Assembly (NCBI GenBank): GCA_963804865.1
Contig: CAWDSH010000042.1
Location: 1 to 64,000, forward strand
Source: CAVVEQ01 sp963804865
Lineage (GTDB): Bacteria > Chloroflexota > Anaerolineae > Anaerolineales > Anaerolineaceae
DNA length: 64,000 nucleotides
Direction: 5' to 3'
Shown: piece by piece, positions 25,562-35,119 of the stretch
Layout of the letters: each line of letters starts with the position of its first letter
Position numbering within the stretch: position 1 is the stretch's first letter
Program-made: the position numbers and the translations under genes
Notes under the pieces: model-generated
Database searches by the model: none
Told to the model about the DNA's origin: nothing
The model's input: the letters and a program-made list of their open reading frames with translations, nothing else

Positions 25562-26368
25562 TTACATCGGCTTGGTGAAGGTGATCGAGTAGAAATACCC
25601 CGACCAGAGCGATTCGTACTTCTTATCCAGCATGTCCAGCGGGATCAGCTCCAGCGGAGCGCTGACCTTCTCGCGCTTGCCCTCGAATGAGCTCGAAAAA
25701 CCGGGCAGCGTGCCCTCGTAGAACCTGGCGCCTTTCTCGTTCTCGTCGCCGATCAGCAGGCGAGTGCCAGGTTTGGCGACGCGGATCATCTCGTTCACCG
25801 CGGCAGCCTTGTCACTGAAGAAGTTGATCCCGCCCATGTGGAAGACGGAATCGAAGGCGTTGTCCTTGAATGGCAGCTCCTCGGCGGTGGCGAGGAAGAG
25901 ATCCACTTCCCAGCCGCCGTGACGGGCAAAGGACTGGCAGCGCTTGAGCTGCCCGGGCGAGATATCCAATCCGAAGACCATACCTGCCTTACCAGTCTCA
26001 TAGAGAAAGGGCAGGTTGGGTCCAGGACCAATGGAGACCTCGAGGATGTTGCCGCCGTGCAGCTGCATGCGTTCCACCAGGTCACGGCGATTCTTTTTCT
26101 CGCCTCCGAAGAAGAGGAACGCTGCCCTGGACCAGGGAATATAGATATACGAGAACAGGTCGTAGAGATGGGAGAAGCGCCGGTTGAGCCCGCTCAGCTC
26201 CTCAACCTGGATGAAATGGACGATGCCCTCATGGATGGGATAGCACTTTGAACAGCGACTGCAGGTGAGCTCACCCTCCTGGATGATCTCACCCGATTCC
26301 TGGCTGCGTAGAGCCAGGTCTGCGCGGCAAGCCGGGCAGCACAGCAGGTCAAGCGATTTGCGTTTCAT
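25562..26368 (-). CDS. Methyltransferase with N-terminal Trm112-like zinc ribbon
   Basis: A 268-residue protein. Residues 8-40 hold a four-Cys zinc ribbon (LLCCPACRADL, LTCSRCSKCYP) of the Trm112/UPF0434 type that often precedes methyltransferase domains, then GIVHFIQ. The methyltransferase part has motif I ILEVSIGPGPNLPFLYE, acidic FGLDISPGQLKRC, AEELPFKDNAFDSVF and the MIRVAKPGTRLLIGDE strand. RlmA- and UbiE-like proteins share this layout; the substrate is not determinable. The gene starts with ATG 26368; the ribosome-binding site is weak. Confidence 0.8.
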   Translation of the reverse strand: MKRKSLDLLCCPACRADLALRSQESGEIIQEGELTCSRCSKCYPIHEGIVHFIQVEELSGLNRRFSHLYDLFSYIYIPWSRAAFLFFGGEKKNRRDLVERMQLHGGNILEVSIGPGPNLPFLYETGKAGMVFGLDISPGQLKRCQSFARHGGWEVDLFLATAEELPFKDNAFDSVFHMGGINFFSDKAAAVNEMIRVAKPGTRLLIGDENEKGARFYEGTLPGFSSSFEGKREKVSAPLELIPLDMLDKKYESLWSGYFYSITFTKPM

Positions 26369-26511
26369 GGGAAAACCCCCGGGTACAGACCCCGAAATGG
26401 CCTTGCGGCCGGATATTTAATATCTTATGCCATCGGGGATCGATTGCAAGGGGGTTTGGGGGAATTTGAAGGAAATCATCCGGGAAGATGATGTTTGTCG
26501 TAATGATTAGA

Positions 26512-26557
26512 GTAGGGGCAATTCATAAAATACCCTTGTGTTACGAATTACCCCTAC
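26512..26557. repeat. Inverted repeat GTAGGGG...CCCCTAC
   Basis: GTAGGGGCAATTC is mirrored by GAATTACCCCTAC across about 20 bases. It could serve as a terminator for the lipoprotein gene reading towards it from the right, or be a small palindromic repeat element. Confidence 0.5.
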
Positions 26558-26568
26558 CAATCTTTGGA

Positions 26569-27081
26569 TTATTTCTCGAAATTGACCTGCACGGTCATGG
26601 TCAGCTTGCCGTCTGTGATCGCTGCGGATTTGTAGAGCACTTCGCCCTGCGATTCGCGGACCGATTTGGTGAGCGCGTCGGCGATCTTCTGGTTGGCTTC
26701 AGCCAGGCGCTCGTCACTCATGTCAATACCGGCGATATCCGCGTCGATGATCTTGACCGAGAGCAGGTCGTTCTGCGTGCTGAGCTCCACGTCGTAGCTG
26801 CCCTTGACCTCGGTACCGTCGGGAGTGACCGCGGTGCCGTAGAGACGCATGTAGCCGTCGTACATTTCGACGCGGTCTATCTTGCGCAGGATGTCGTTGG
26901 GATTGTCGTTGGTGAACGTGGTGTTCGCCAGCATCGAGTTCACCTGGTCCTCGTTGAGCGAGATATTGACCGTGGCACTGTCGCGGTTGAGGCTGACACC
27001 ACCGAAAGCGCAGGCGAGCATGGTGACCATCAGGACGGAGAGGATGGAAATAATGGTTATCTTGGAATTTCTGGTTTTCAT
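26569..27081 (-). CDS. Hypothetical lipoprotein
   Basis: A 170-residue protein with lipobox MLAC near residue 24. The mature part has a beta-strand-rich pattern (ATVNISLNEDQVNSML, DRVEMYDGYMRLYGTAV, EVKGSYDVELSTQND) and an amphipathic helix of about residues 125-145 before a last strand (AITDGKLTMTVQVNF). This recalls lipid- or ligand-binding folds of the LolA/DUF2140 kind but no firm family is assigned. Likely surface- or membrane-anchored. It is divergent from the lipoprotein at 27209. Confidence 0.6.
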   Translation of the reverse strand: MKTRNSKITIISILSVLMVTMLACAFGGVSLNRDSATVNISLNEDQVNSMLANTTFTNDNPNDILRKIDRVEMYDGYMRLYGTAVTPDGTEVKGSYDVELSTQNDLLSVKIIDADIAGIDMSDERLAEANQKIADALTKSVRESQGEVLYKSAAITDGKLTMTVQVNFEK

Positions 27082-27208
27082 GATCTTGTCCTTGATTGAA
27101 AGGGTTATCTATCTCTTACATACGGAAAATCATAAGAACTGGTTTCTATTTTACCGTTGAAGTATCAGGAGTAAAAAAATCCGTATAATCATTGTAAGAA
27201 GGTATGAA

Positions 27209-27862
27209 ATGAAAATCAAGGCTTTTGTCTGCTTGTTAATTCCAATCATATTTCTTCTGACCGCCTGCGAGGCTGGGACCAAGTATCCTGTACCTTGTCC
27301 TGCCCCGCCCATCCTAGCAGACGAAGCAGGGGAAGATACCGTTGTTTTTACCATCCGGAATCGAACCTGCTCGAGTATCAACGCGGTCAATATCGTGGCT
27401 AAAGAATGCAATGATTACGGCGTTGATCAGCTGGATGGACAGAATATCCCTTCCGGTTGGGAAATGTCCATTGATGTCCTGCCGGGAGTATACGATGCGA
27501 TGATTGAAGAGTGCACTGGAGAATCTTTTGAGATAACCAATATTGATATTCGTGATTCCTATACACTGACTTATAGCGATCCAAAAGTGGAAGATCCTAC
27601 CAATTGCAAAGCTTCGGTAACCGTGGTCAACAATTCCGATAAACCCATTTGTCACATGTGGATTGCTTCACCCAGGAGTGATCGCTTTGGTATGAACTGG
27701 CTGAGCGATGGCGATCAGATCGCGCCGGGGGAATCGCGAGTTTTTGTTGTGGATGAGACCACATATGATATCAAAGCTGAGAGCTGCGATTGGGACCAGC
27801 TGCGGCTTCAGCTCGATGTGCCTGTCTCAAGCCAAATCACCTGGGAAGTTCCTGAAGAATAG
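27209..27862 (+). CDS. Lipoprotein with internally duplicated domain
   Basis: Lipobox LLTAC at residues 16-20, then two related modules. The first, about 45-115, begins VVFTIRNRTCSSINAVNIV and contains GQNIPSGWEMSIDVLPGVYD and the end MIEECTG. The second, about 130-205, begins ASVTVVNNSDKPICHMWI and contains DQIAPGESRVFVVDETTYD and AESCD. The spacing of N/NxT.., IP/IAPG, and the Y-D-..-C end agrees between them. The fold resembles small beta-sandwiches on bacterial surfaces. ATG 27209 has AAGAAGG upstream, and TATAAT lies at about 27184. Confidence 0.65.
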   Translation: MKIKAFVCLLIPIIFLLTACEAGTKYPVPCPAPPILADEAGEDTVVFTIRNRTCSSINAVNIVAKECNDYGVDQLDGQNIPSGWEMSIDVLPGVYDAMIEECTGESFEITNIDIRDSYTLTYSDPKVEDPTNCKASVTVVNNSDKPICHMWIASPRSDRFGMNWLSDGDQIAPGESRVFVVDETTYDIKAESCDWDQLRLQLDVPVSSQITWEVPEE

Positions 27863-27868
27863 CCCAGC

Positions 27869-28897
27869 CTAGAGATCCTGTTTGGTCGTAACCACGAGCG
27901 ATATGGGCTTATGATCGCTGGTCTGCGCGCTGGCGGGGAGCCCGGCGTTGACAAGGGCATGTATTTCATGCTCAACCATGCCAGCGTTTGGCTCGATATA
28001 CCAGGGTAGAGAGGCATCCCCCAGGCCGCGGGTGTAAAGGATGTGATCCAGCAGAATGTGCGGGTCACGAGGTGGCATATCCTCCTCGATGACGAAATCT
28101 TTGAAATTGACGCTCCAGCGCAGGTGGTCGGGGGTATTGTAAAGGGCGTGTTCCAGATAACGCGAGGCAGCGAAAATATCTCCCTGTATGTTGGAGATCA
28201 GGTCGAAGAACAGGTAGCGCTCCTCGAAATACTCCTTTCCGGGACCGTCGTTAAGATCTCCCATGACGAAAATGGCGGGGTTGGCGACTTGGTTGAACTT
28301 GGCGTCGATGTAGGCACGTAAATTTGTAGCTTCCGTGGTCAACTTGATGCGTGCGGTGAGCGCGCCAAGCACGAATTCGCGACGCTTATCAGTACCGCCC
28401 TCCCATAGGCTCTTGCCTTTATTGATAAATTTGCTTTTAAGGTGCAATCCAACGAATTCGATTCGAAAATCACCCCAATTGAAAACCAATACCTGCGGGT
28501 GGCGGTAATGTGCATGTGGATGATCCTCGAATTCACCCCAATAGTGCACCTTCCAGGATTTCCCAGCCAGCGCGTCCCAGGTGTGCACGGGCAGCAGGGA
28601 GGCCTTTGGCGCATAGCTGGCGCGCACAAGGAACCAGATCCACTGTGTGCCCTTTTCATCGTAGATGCCATCCGCGGCTTTGACCGGCAGCCATGCGCCA
28701 TCCAGCATTTCATCGCATACCCTCTGAATGTTCGCTTCACCCGCAGGCCCTTCCAGCAGGCAGAAGATATCCGGATCCAGCTGGCGGATCTCGGAGAGAA
28801 TGGCTTCCTTGCGGCGCAGCTCATTGGCGCTAAGGTCCGGTTTGAGCAAGCGCTCAAGGTGTTCGATGTTCCAGGAAACGATCTTTAATTTACCCAT
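27869..28897 (-). CDS. Endonuclease/exonuclease/phosphatase-family hydrolase
   Basis: A 342-residue EEP-fold protein: KIVSWNIEHLERL at the N-terminus (the Asn of motif 1), DPDIFCLLEG (metal-binding Glu), VFNWGDFRIEFVGLHLKSK (strand with catalytic His), FVMGDLNDGPGKEY (GDLND) and the C-terminal DHKPISLVV with the catalytic Asp-His. All the active-site residues of DNase I-like phosphodiesterases are in place. The substrate may be DNA, a phospholipid or a nucleotide; sequence does not say. No signal peptide. A TATAAT-like box is visible in the divergent spacer. Confidence 0.85.
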   Translation of the reverse strand: MGKLKIVSWNIEHLERLLKPDLSANELRRKEAILSEIRQLDPDIFCLLEGPAGEANIQRVCDEMLDGAWLPVKAADGIYDEKGTQWIWFLVRASYAPKASLLPVHTWDALAGKSWKVHYWGEFEDHPHAHYRHPQVLVFNWGDFRIEFVGLHLKSKFINKGKSLWEGGTDKRREFVLGALTARIKLTTEATNLRAYIDAKFNQVANPAIFVMGDLNDGPGKEYFEERYLFFDLISNIQGDIFAASRYLEHALYNTPDHLRWSVNFKDFVIEEDMPPRDPHILLDHILYTRGLGDASLPWYIEPNAGMVEHEIHALVNAGLPASAQTSDHKPISLVVTTKQDL

Positions 28898-28981
28898 TGG
28901 TCACCTTCCTTACCTTGACGAGTGAAAGAAATCTTAAAATCATTATAGAAATGGATTAAACTAAAATCAACTACGCTCACC

Positions 28982-29009
28982 TTACAGTTGAGGTGTATTT
29001 GGGTATAGA
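28982..29009 (+). promoter_or_regulatory. Predicted sigma70-type promoter of dnaG
   Basis: TTACAG at 28982-28987 and TATAGA at 29004-29009 with a 16-base spacer. The -10 ends only 12 bases before the dnaG ATG and there is no clear Shine-Dalgarno, which suggests a very short leader. Confidence 0.4.
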
Positions 29010-29021
29010 ATCAGCCTGCAT

Positions 29022-30938
29022 ATGACCGCCATAGATGAGATCAAACAGCGTATCGATATCGTCGAGCTGGTTTCGCAATCTGTAAAATTGCGCCGGACGG
29101 GGAAGAATTATTCCGGTTTTTGCCCGTTCCATCCCAATTCACGAACACCGGCTTTCGCCGTGTTCCCTGAGTCAGGAACCTGGCGCTGTTTTGGTCAGTG
29201 CAACGAAGGCGGGGATATCTTCAAGTACGTAATGAAGAAAGAGGGCTGGGATTTCACCGCGGCACTGCGTTACCTGGCTGAAAAGGCCGGGGTGCGGCTG
29301 GAAGCACCCAGCCCTGAAAAGGAAGCCCAGGAGGAGGAATATGCCCGGCTGCGTTCCCTGCTGGAAGACTCGGTCACCTATTTCCGCCACCACCTCACCC
29401 AGAATCCAGCCGGTAAGCCCGCATTAGATTACCTGCTCCAGCGTGGTCTCAAAATGGAGACCATCGAAATATTCGGGCTGGGTTACGCCCTGCCGGGTTG
29501 GGAAAATACCCTCTCGTATTTTTCAGCGAAAGGTTTCTCGAATGAGGAGCTGCTTCAGGCGGGGCTGGTCACCGAGCGGGATGGCGGGGGAGTGCGCGAC
29601 CGGTTTCATAACCGCATCATGTTCCCCATCCGGGATGCCATGGGCAAGATGACGGGTTTCGGGGCACGCATCCTGGATCCCAACGATATCCCCAAATTCC
29701 TGAATTCCCCACAAACCCCGCTGTTCGATAAAGGCAGAATACTTTATGGGCTGGACCAAGCGCGAAAAGCCATCCGCGACCAGGGGCAGGCAGTGATCGT
29801 GGAAGGTTACCTGGATGTGATCGCCCTGCACCAGTCGGGATTCACCAACGCGGTCTCACCGATGGGCACTGCCCTGACGGAAGACCAGCTCCGCCTTCTG
29901 AAACGATATACCAAGCGCATGACCCTCGCGCTGGATGCGGATGCCGCAGGCGAGAAAGCCACATTACGCGGCCTGGAGCTGGCACGCGAAACTCTCGATC
30001 ACAGCGATGAAGTCGTTTTTGATGCGAGGGGTCTGCTGCGGCACGAGGCTCGTCTTCAAGCGGACGTGTTGGTGGCAACCCTGCCTGAAGGCAAAGACCC
30101 GGACGACGTCGTACTGGCAAGCCCTGAAGCATGGCAAAAGGTGGTGACTTCAGCAAAACCCATCGTGGTGCACGTGATGGATACCCTGGCGGCAAGCCGA
30201 AACCTTGACGATCCGAAGGAAAAGCGCGAGATAGCCAAGCAGATCCTGCCTTTGATCGAAGATGTGCCCAGCGCGATTGAGCGCGAAGATTACCGCCAGA
30301 AGCTGGCGCGTTTATTGAAAGTGGATGAGCGCGCGCTAATGGGAGCGCGCCCACCGGTGATCCGCTCCAGGCGACGCGGAGCAGCCTTCGCGACTTCGAG
30401 AGGCAGTGCTGATAGGCAGGGACCGATGGACATTGCTCCCGACCAACAGGCGATTGCGATGGAAAGGCATATTCTGCGTTTATTAATCCGCCTGCCGGAG
30501 GAAATCTACACCCTGGACCGCGCCCTGCAATCCGCGGGTCTCAGTCGTTTCGGCGCCGAGGATTTTGAGCATTCAGCGCATCGCGAGATGGCGGGGATCA
30601 TCGAGCAATCCATTAACCAGGATCAGATGGACCCGCTGCAATTCATCGATACCCAGGTGCCTGCCGATCTCGCCGGATTGGCTCAGGAATTGGGGACAGC
30701 GCTTACAAAAGGTGAGCCCAATCCCAGCAAACGCCTGGAAGACCTGATCCGGACGGTGATCCTGCTGCGCCAGTTGCGCATCAACCAGGGCATCAACCAG
30801 CTGCGTTTTCTGCAGGAGGAGGCAGGTCAGCAGGAGGGGGAAGTCCAGATTAATCCTTTCCATGAATTAATCCTGCAATACTCCCAGGTCCGCGCCCGCC
30901 TCGACCAGGCACTTTCCAAGCCGATCCAGGCGGAATGA
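29022..30938 (+). CDS. dnaG: DNA primase DnaG
   Basis: A 638-residue replicative primase that makes RNA primers at the fork. The CHC2 zinc domain has Cys34, His37, Cys56 and Cys60 (GFCPFHPNSRTP, RCFGQC), with a Cx3C pair. The catalytic core carries GFGARI and a Toprim domain with VIVEGYLDVIALHQSG and LALDADAAGEKAT. The C-terminal 150 residues look like the helicase-binding region. Immediately upstream of rpoD with a 29-base gap, echoing the classic macromolecular synthesis order, so co-regulation is likely in addition to any rpoD promoter. Confidence 0.95.
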   Translation: MTAIDEIKQRIDIVELVSQSVKLRRTGKNYSGFCPFHPNSRTPAFAVFPESGTWRCFGQCNEGGDIFKYVMKKEGWDFTAALRYLAEKAGVRLEAPSPEKEAQEEEYARLRSLLEDSVTYFRHHLTQNPAGKPALDYLLQRGLKMETIEIFGLGYALPGWENTLSYFSAKGFSNEELLQAGLVTERDGGGVRDRFHNRIMFPIRDAMGKMTGFGARILDPNDIPKFLNSPQTPLFDKGRILYGLDQARKAIRDQGQAVIVEGYLDVIALHQSGFTNAVSPMGTALTEDQLRLLKRYTKRMTLALDADAAGEKATLRGLELARETLDHSDEVVFDARGLLRHEARLQADVLVATLPEGKDPDDVVLASPEAWQKVVTSAKPIVVHVMDTLAASRNLDDPKEKREIAKQILPLIEDVPSAIEREDYRQKLARLLKVDERALMGARPPVIRSRRRGAAFATSRGSADRQGPMDIAPDQQAIAMERHILRLLIRLPEEIYTLDRALQSAGLSRFGAEDFEHSAHREMAGIIEQSINQDQMDPLQFIDTQVPADLAGLAQELGTALTKGEPNPSKRLEDLIRTVILLRQLRINQGINQLRFLQEEAGQQEGEVQINPFHELILQYSQVRARLDQALSKPIQAE

Positions 30939-30967
30939 AAATTTTCTGATATGGTATAGTTAATCGC

Positions 30968-32605
<1,638 letters not shown>

Positions 32606-32621
32606 TCGTTGATCATGCCTT

Positions 32622-32646
32622 GGGCTGTCACATTTCCTGACAGCCC
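32622..32646 (+). terminator. Intrinsic terminator after rpoD
   Basis: GGGCTGTCA and TGACAGCCC form a nine-pair stem with a seven-base loop, followed by ATATTTATTT, 17 bases after the rpoD stop. Confidence 0.75.
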
Positions 32647-32680
32647 ATATTTATTTAAATAGTAAAATCACTTTTACTGC

Positions 32681-34579
32681 ATGAATTCATCAATTCTCAT
32701 TACCTCATTGCGCGATTTCCTGGCTGCCCTGGCTGTTCTATTTCTACCGGGGATGACCGTCCTTCTTTGGGCTAGACCCAAAGTTCGAGATCCGATCGAG
32801 AATATTGCGCTGGCATCCGGCATAAGCCTGGCCATCAATGGCATTTTTGGAACCTTGATGAACGCCATGAGCTGGAAATTGGGTTCCAGGCAATGGCTGC
32901 TTGTAGAATTCTTTCTCCTGTTTTGTTCCTTTGTCGCCATCCTCGTTCATCTCGTACGCAGTACATTGATTATCAAGAAGAGATCGAAAACGGTTCCCGA
33001 TCTGCGATCGGGTATGCAGACCACCTTGATCACCTTTGCGGGGTTGGCGTTTTTTGCTCTCATCATCGCTTTCCGCCTTTTGCAAAGCAACGACCTGATC
33101 CTGCCCTCCTGGGTCGAATCGGTCAACCAGGTCTTCCTGGTAAACAAAATGGTCAATGCGACAGGCGTCCCCCAGTACCTGATGCCGGAATTGCCCGGTG
33201 TGTTCGCGCCATTCCTGGTATTCCCGTTTTCTGTTTCGATCTTTGTGCATTTGACTGGCTGGGAAGCGGCGGGAGCTGTCCTTTTTATGGGTCAGCTGGT
33301 GAATGCATTGATCTCGCTTTCGATCTATCGATTGGGAATGGCATTGTTCGGCGATTGGAAACGCGCAGGCCTGGCAGCCCTGCTGGCCGGCTTTGCGTTC
33401 ACGCTTCCCGGTTATTTCCTGTTCTGGGGACGGTACGCGCTTCTCTCGGGGTTGGTTCTGGTGCCGCTTGCCATGGCGGAAATCATCCAGGAAGGATCAT
33501 CCAAAGAAAAAAATCCGATCATTTTTCTTGTGATATTGACCGCCGGGATCCTGCTGGCGGATTCTTTTACTCCCATTCCATTTTTCCTGTTTGTCCTCAC
33601 CTGGTATGGCAATGAGATTTACCAATCCAGGAAATTGCGAAAGGGAAAGCATATCAATTGGCTGCCTGCCTTGGCGATAGGCCTGGGATTCCTCATAGCC
33701 TTGAATTGGCTGGTACGGATGAAGGAGGCAAACGCGGCGAATCCACTCGTTAGCGCCCTCGATTCTCCACCCGGTATCACATCGATATTCATTTTTCCTC
33801 GTGACATCCTGTTATACCTGCTTGCGGTTGGCGGACTTCTATGGTTGATCCTGGAAAGACGAAAAACGGTTTGGATATTGTGGTCAAGCCTGCTGCTCTT
33901 CCTCTCCGTGGTTCGAGGTTTGCCTGAAGGATGGATGGCTGAAGATTTCGCGGTCAGCCTGTTTTTGACAGCCACCATTTTAAGCGCACATTTGCTTATC
34001 TCAAGCGGTGAATATTTAATGCGATATTTGAAAGCGGCGGTCATCTGGATCGTTTTAGGGGTTGGGGTGCTATCCCTGTTCCTGTGGGGAGTGCGGGATA
34101 CACACGCGATCTTCGATCCGGCAATCACCTTTGCAAGCGAAGCAGATATAAGTGCATTCGAATGGATCAAAATGAACACGCCTCAAACCGCCAAATTTTT
34201 TATTAACACCGAAGAATGGCTGCCGGGGATGTATCGCGGTGTGGATGGGGGTTACTGGATCCAAACTCTAACGGGCAGGGGACAGCTGGTTCCACCGCTG
34301 GAATATACTCGCACAGCCAAAGTTTATTATGAACGGGTTAATCACTGGTCAGAAGTAGCCAGCCATATCACGACCTGCACAACAGGTTTCAGGAAATTGC
34401 TGGATTCCTCCGGCGCACAGTATCTCTACCTGACGGATGACCGCGGGAGCCTGCAAGCCGCAGAACTTGAAAATTGTGCCAGTTTCTTAAAAGTGTACGA
34501 CCGGAACGGGATAACCCTTTTTGAAGTTATACCAGCACAGGAGGAAGAATTATTACCCGATAACACGGTAATCCAATAG
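32681..34579 (+). CDS. Large multi-pass membrane protein, GT-C glycosyltransferase-like
   Basis: A 632-residue protein with about eleven or twelve membrane helices over residues 1-480 and an extracytoplasmic C-terminal domain of about 130 residues (ADISAFEWIKMNTPQTAKFF, EEWLPGMYRGVDGGYW). This two-part plan is typical of bacterial GT-C-type sugar transferases and of the 'DUF6541'-like group, but no definite catalytic motif is seen. The TAAAAT at 32664-32669 is close to the ATG. Function in cell-envelope glycan synthesis is inferred from topology only. Confidence 0.6.
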   Translation: MNSSILITSLRDFLAALAVLFLPGMTVLLWARPKVRDPIENIALASGISLAINGIFGTLMNAMSWKLGSRQWLLVEFFLLFCSFVAILVHLVRSTLIIKKRSKTVPDLRSGMQTTLITFAGLAFFALIIAFRLLQSNDLILPSWVESVNQVFLVNKMVNATGVPQYLMPELPGVFAPFLVFPFSVSIFVHLTGWEAAGAVLFMGQLVNALISLSIYRLGMALFGDWKRAGLAALLAGFAFTLPGYFLFWGRYALLSGLVLVPLAMAEIIQEGSSKEKNPIIFLVILTAGILLADSFTPIPFFLFVLTWYGNEIYQSRKLRKGKHINWLPALAIGLGFLIALNWLVRMKEANAANPLVSALDSPPGITSIFIFPRDILLYLLAVGGLLWLILERRKTVWILWSSLLLFLSVVRGLPEGWMAEDFAVSLFLTATILSAHLLISSGEYLMRYLKAAVIWIVLGVGVLSLFLWGVRDTHAIFDPAITFASEADISAFEWIKMNTPQTAKFFINTEEWLPGMYRGVDGGYWIQTLTGRGQLVPPLEYTRTAKVYYERVNHWSEVASHITTCTTGFRKLLDSSGAQYLYLTDDRGSLQAAELENCASFLKVYDRNGITLFEVIPAQEEELLPDNTVIQ

Positions 34580-34676
34580 ACCGGATCACCATCGCATATC
34601 TTCCGGAAATTAGTACTAAAAATTGTGATATTGAATACAACAATTCTTATGAAAAATAATGGGAAAAGGAGCTAAA

Positions 34677-35063
34677 GTGTCCGAAAAAACCATTCCACAG
34701 AAATTATACTTAAAGGAAGATCATCGCTTTCTCCTGATCAATCCTCCTCGAGGTTACCTGGAGTTAATGAGCACTCTTCCGAAGGGGGTTACCTTGCTTC
34801 ATGAATTCCTTGTACCTGTGGATCTTATCCAGGTATTTGTAAAAAATCGCAAGGAATTGGAAGAACTGCTCGCAAAAATCGTTCCTCTTTTATCGCCCAA
34901 AGTAATTCTATGGATCACTTATCTCAAAGGCACGTCGAAGATCGAAACGGATATTAACCGCGATATTATCGCCCAGTATGCAGCCACCCTGGGTCTGCAG
35001 GCAGTGGCTATTGTTGCAATTGACCAGGATTGGGCTGCTTTGAGAGTAAAGGTGCAGGCTTAA
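34677..35063 (+). CDS. DUF3052-like small cytosolic protein
   Basis: About 128 residues without membrane spans. Contains LKEDHRFLLINPPRGYLELM, then LLHEFLVPVDLIQVFVKNRK and SPKVILWITYLKGTSKIETD, and ends with AIDQDWAALRVKVQA. The pattern (a short N-terminal sheet, 'LWI.Y.KG', final 'D..W..LRVK') matches the DUF3052 group of unknown function. GTG 34677 is favoured over ATG 34659 because AAGGAGCT at 34666-34673 gives proper spacing for the GTG only. It is between two large membrane-protein genes. Confidence 0.65.
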   Translation: MSEKTIPQKLYLKEDHRFLLINPPRGYLELMSTLPKGVTLLHEFLVPVDLIQVFVKNRKELEELLAKIVPLLSPKVILWITYLKGTSKIETDINRDIIAQYAATLGLQAVAIVAIDQDWAALRVKVQA

Positions 35064-35119
35064 ACAGGGAGCTTGAAGTTTCTATCATATAATCACGGGA
35101 GCAAAGGACTGCGTTCACC

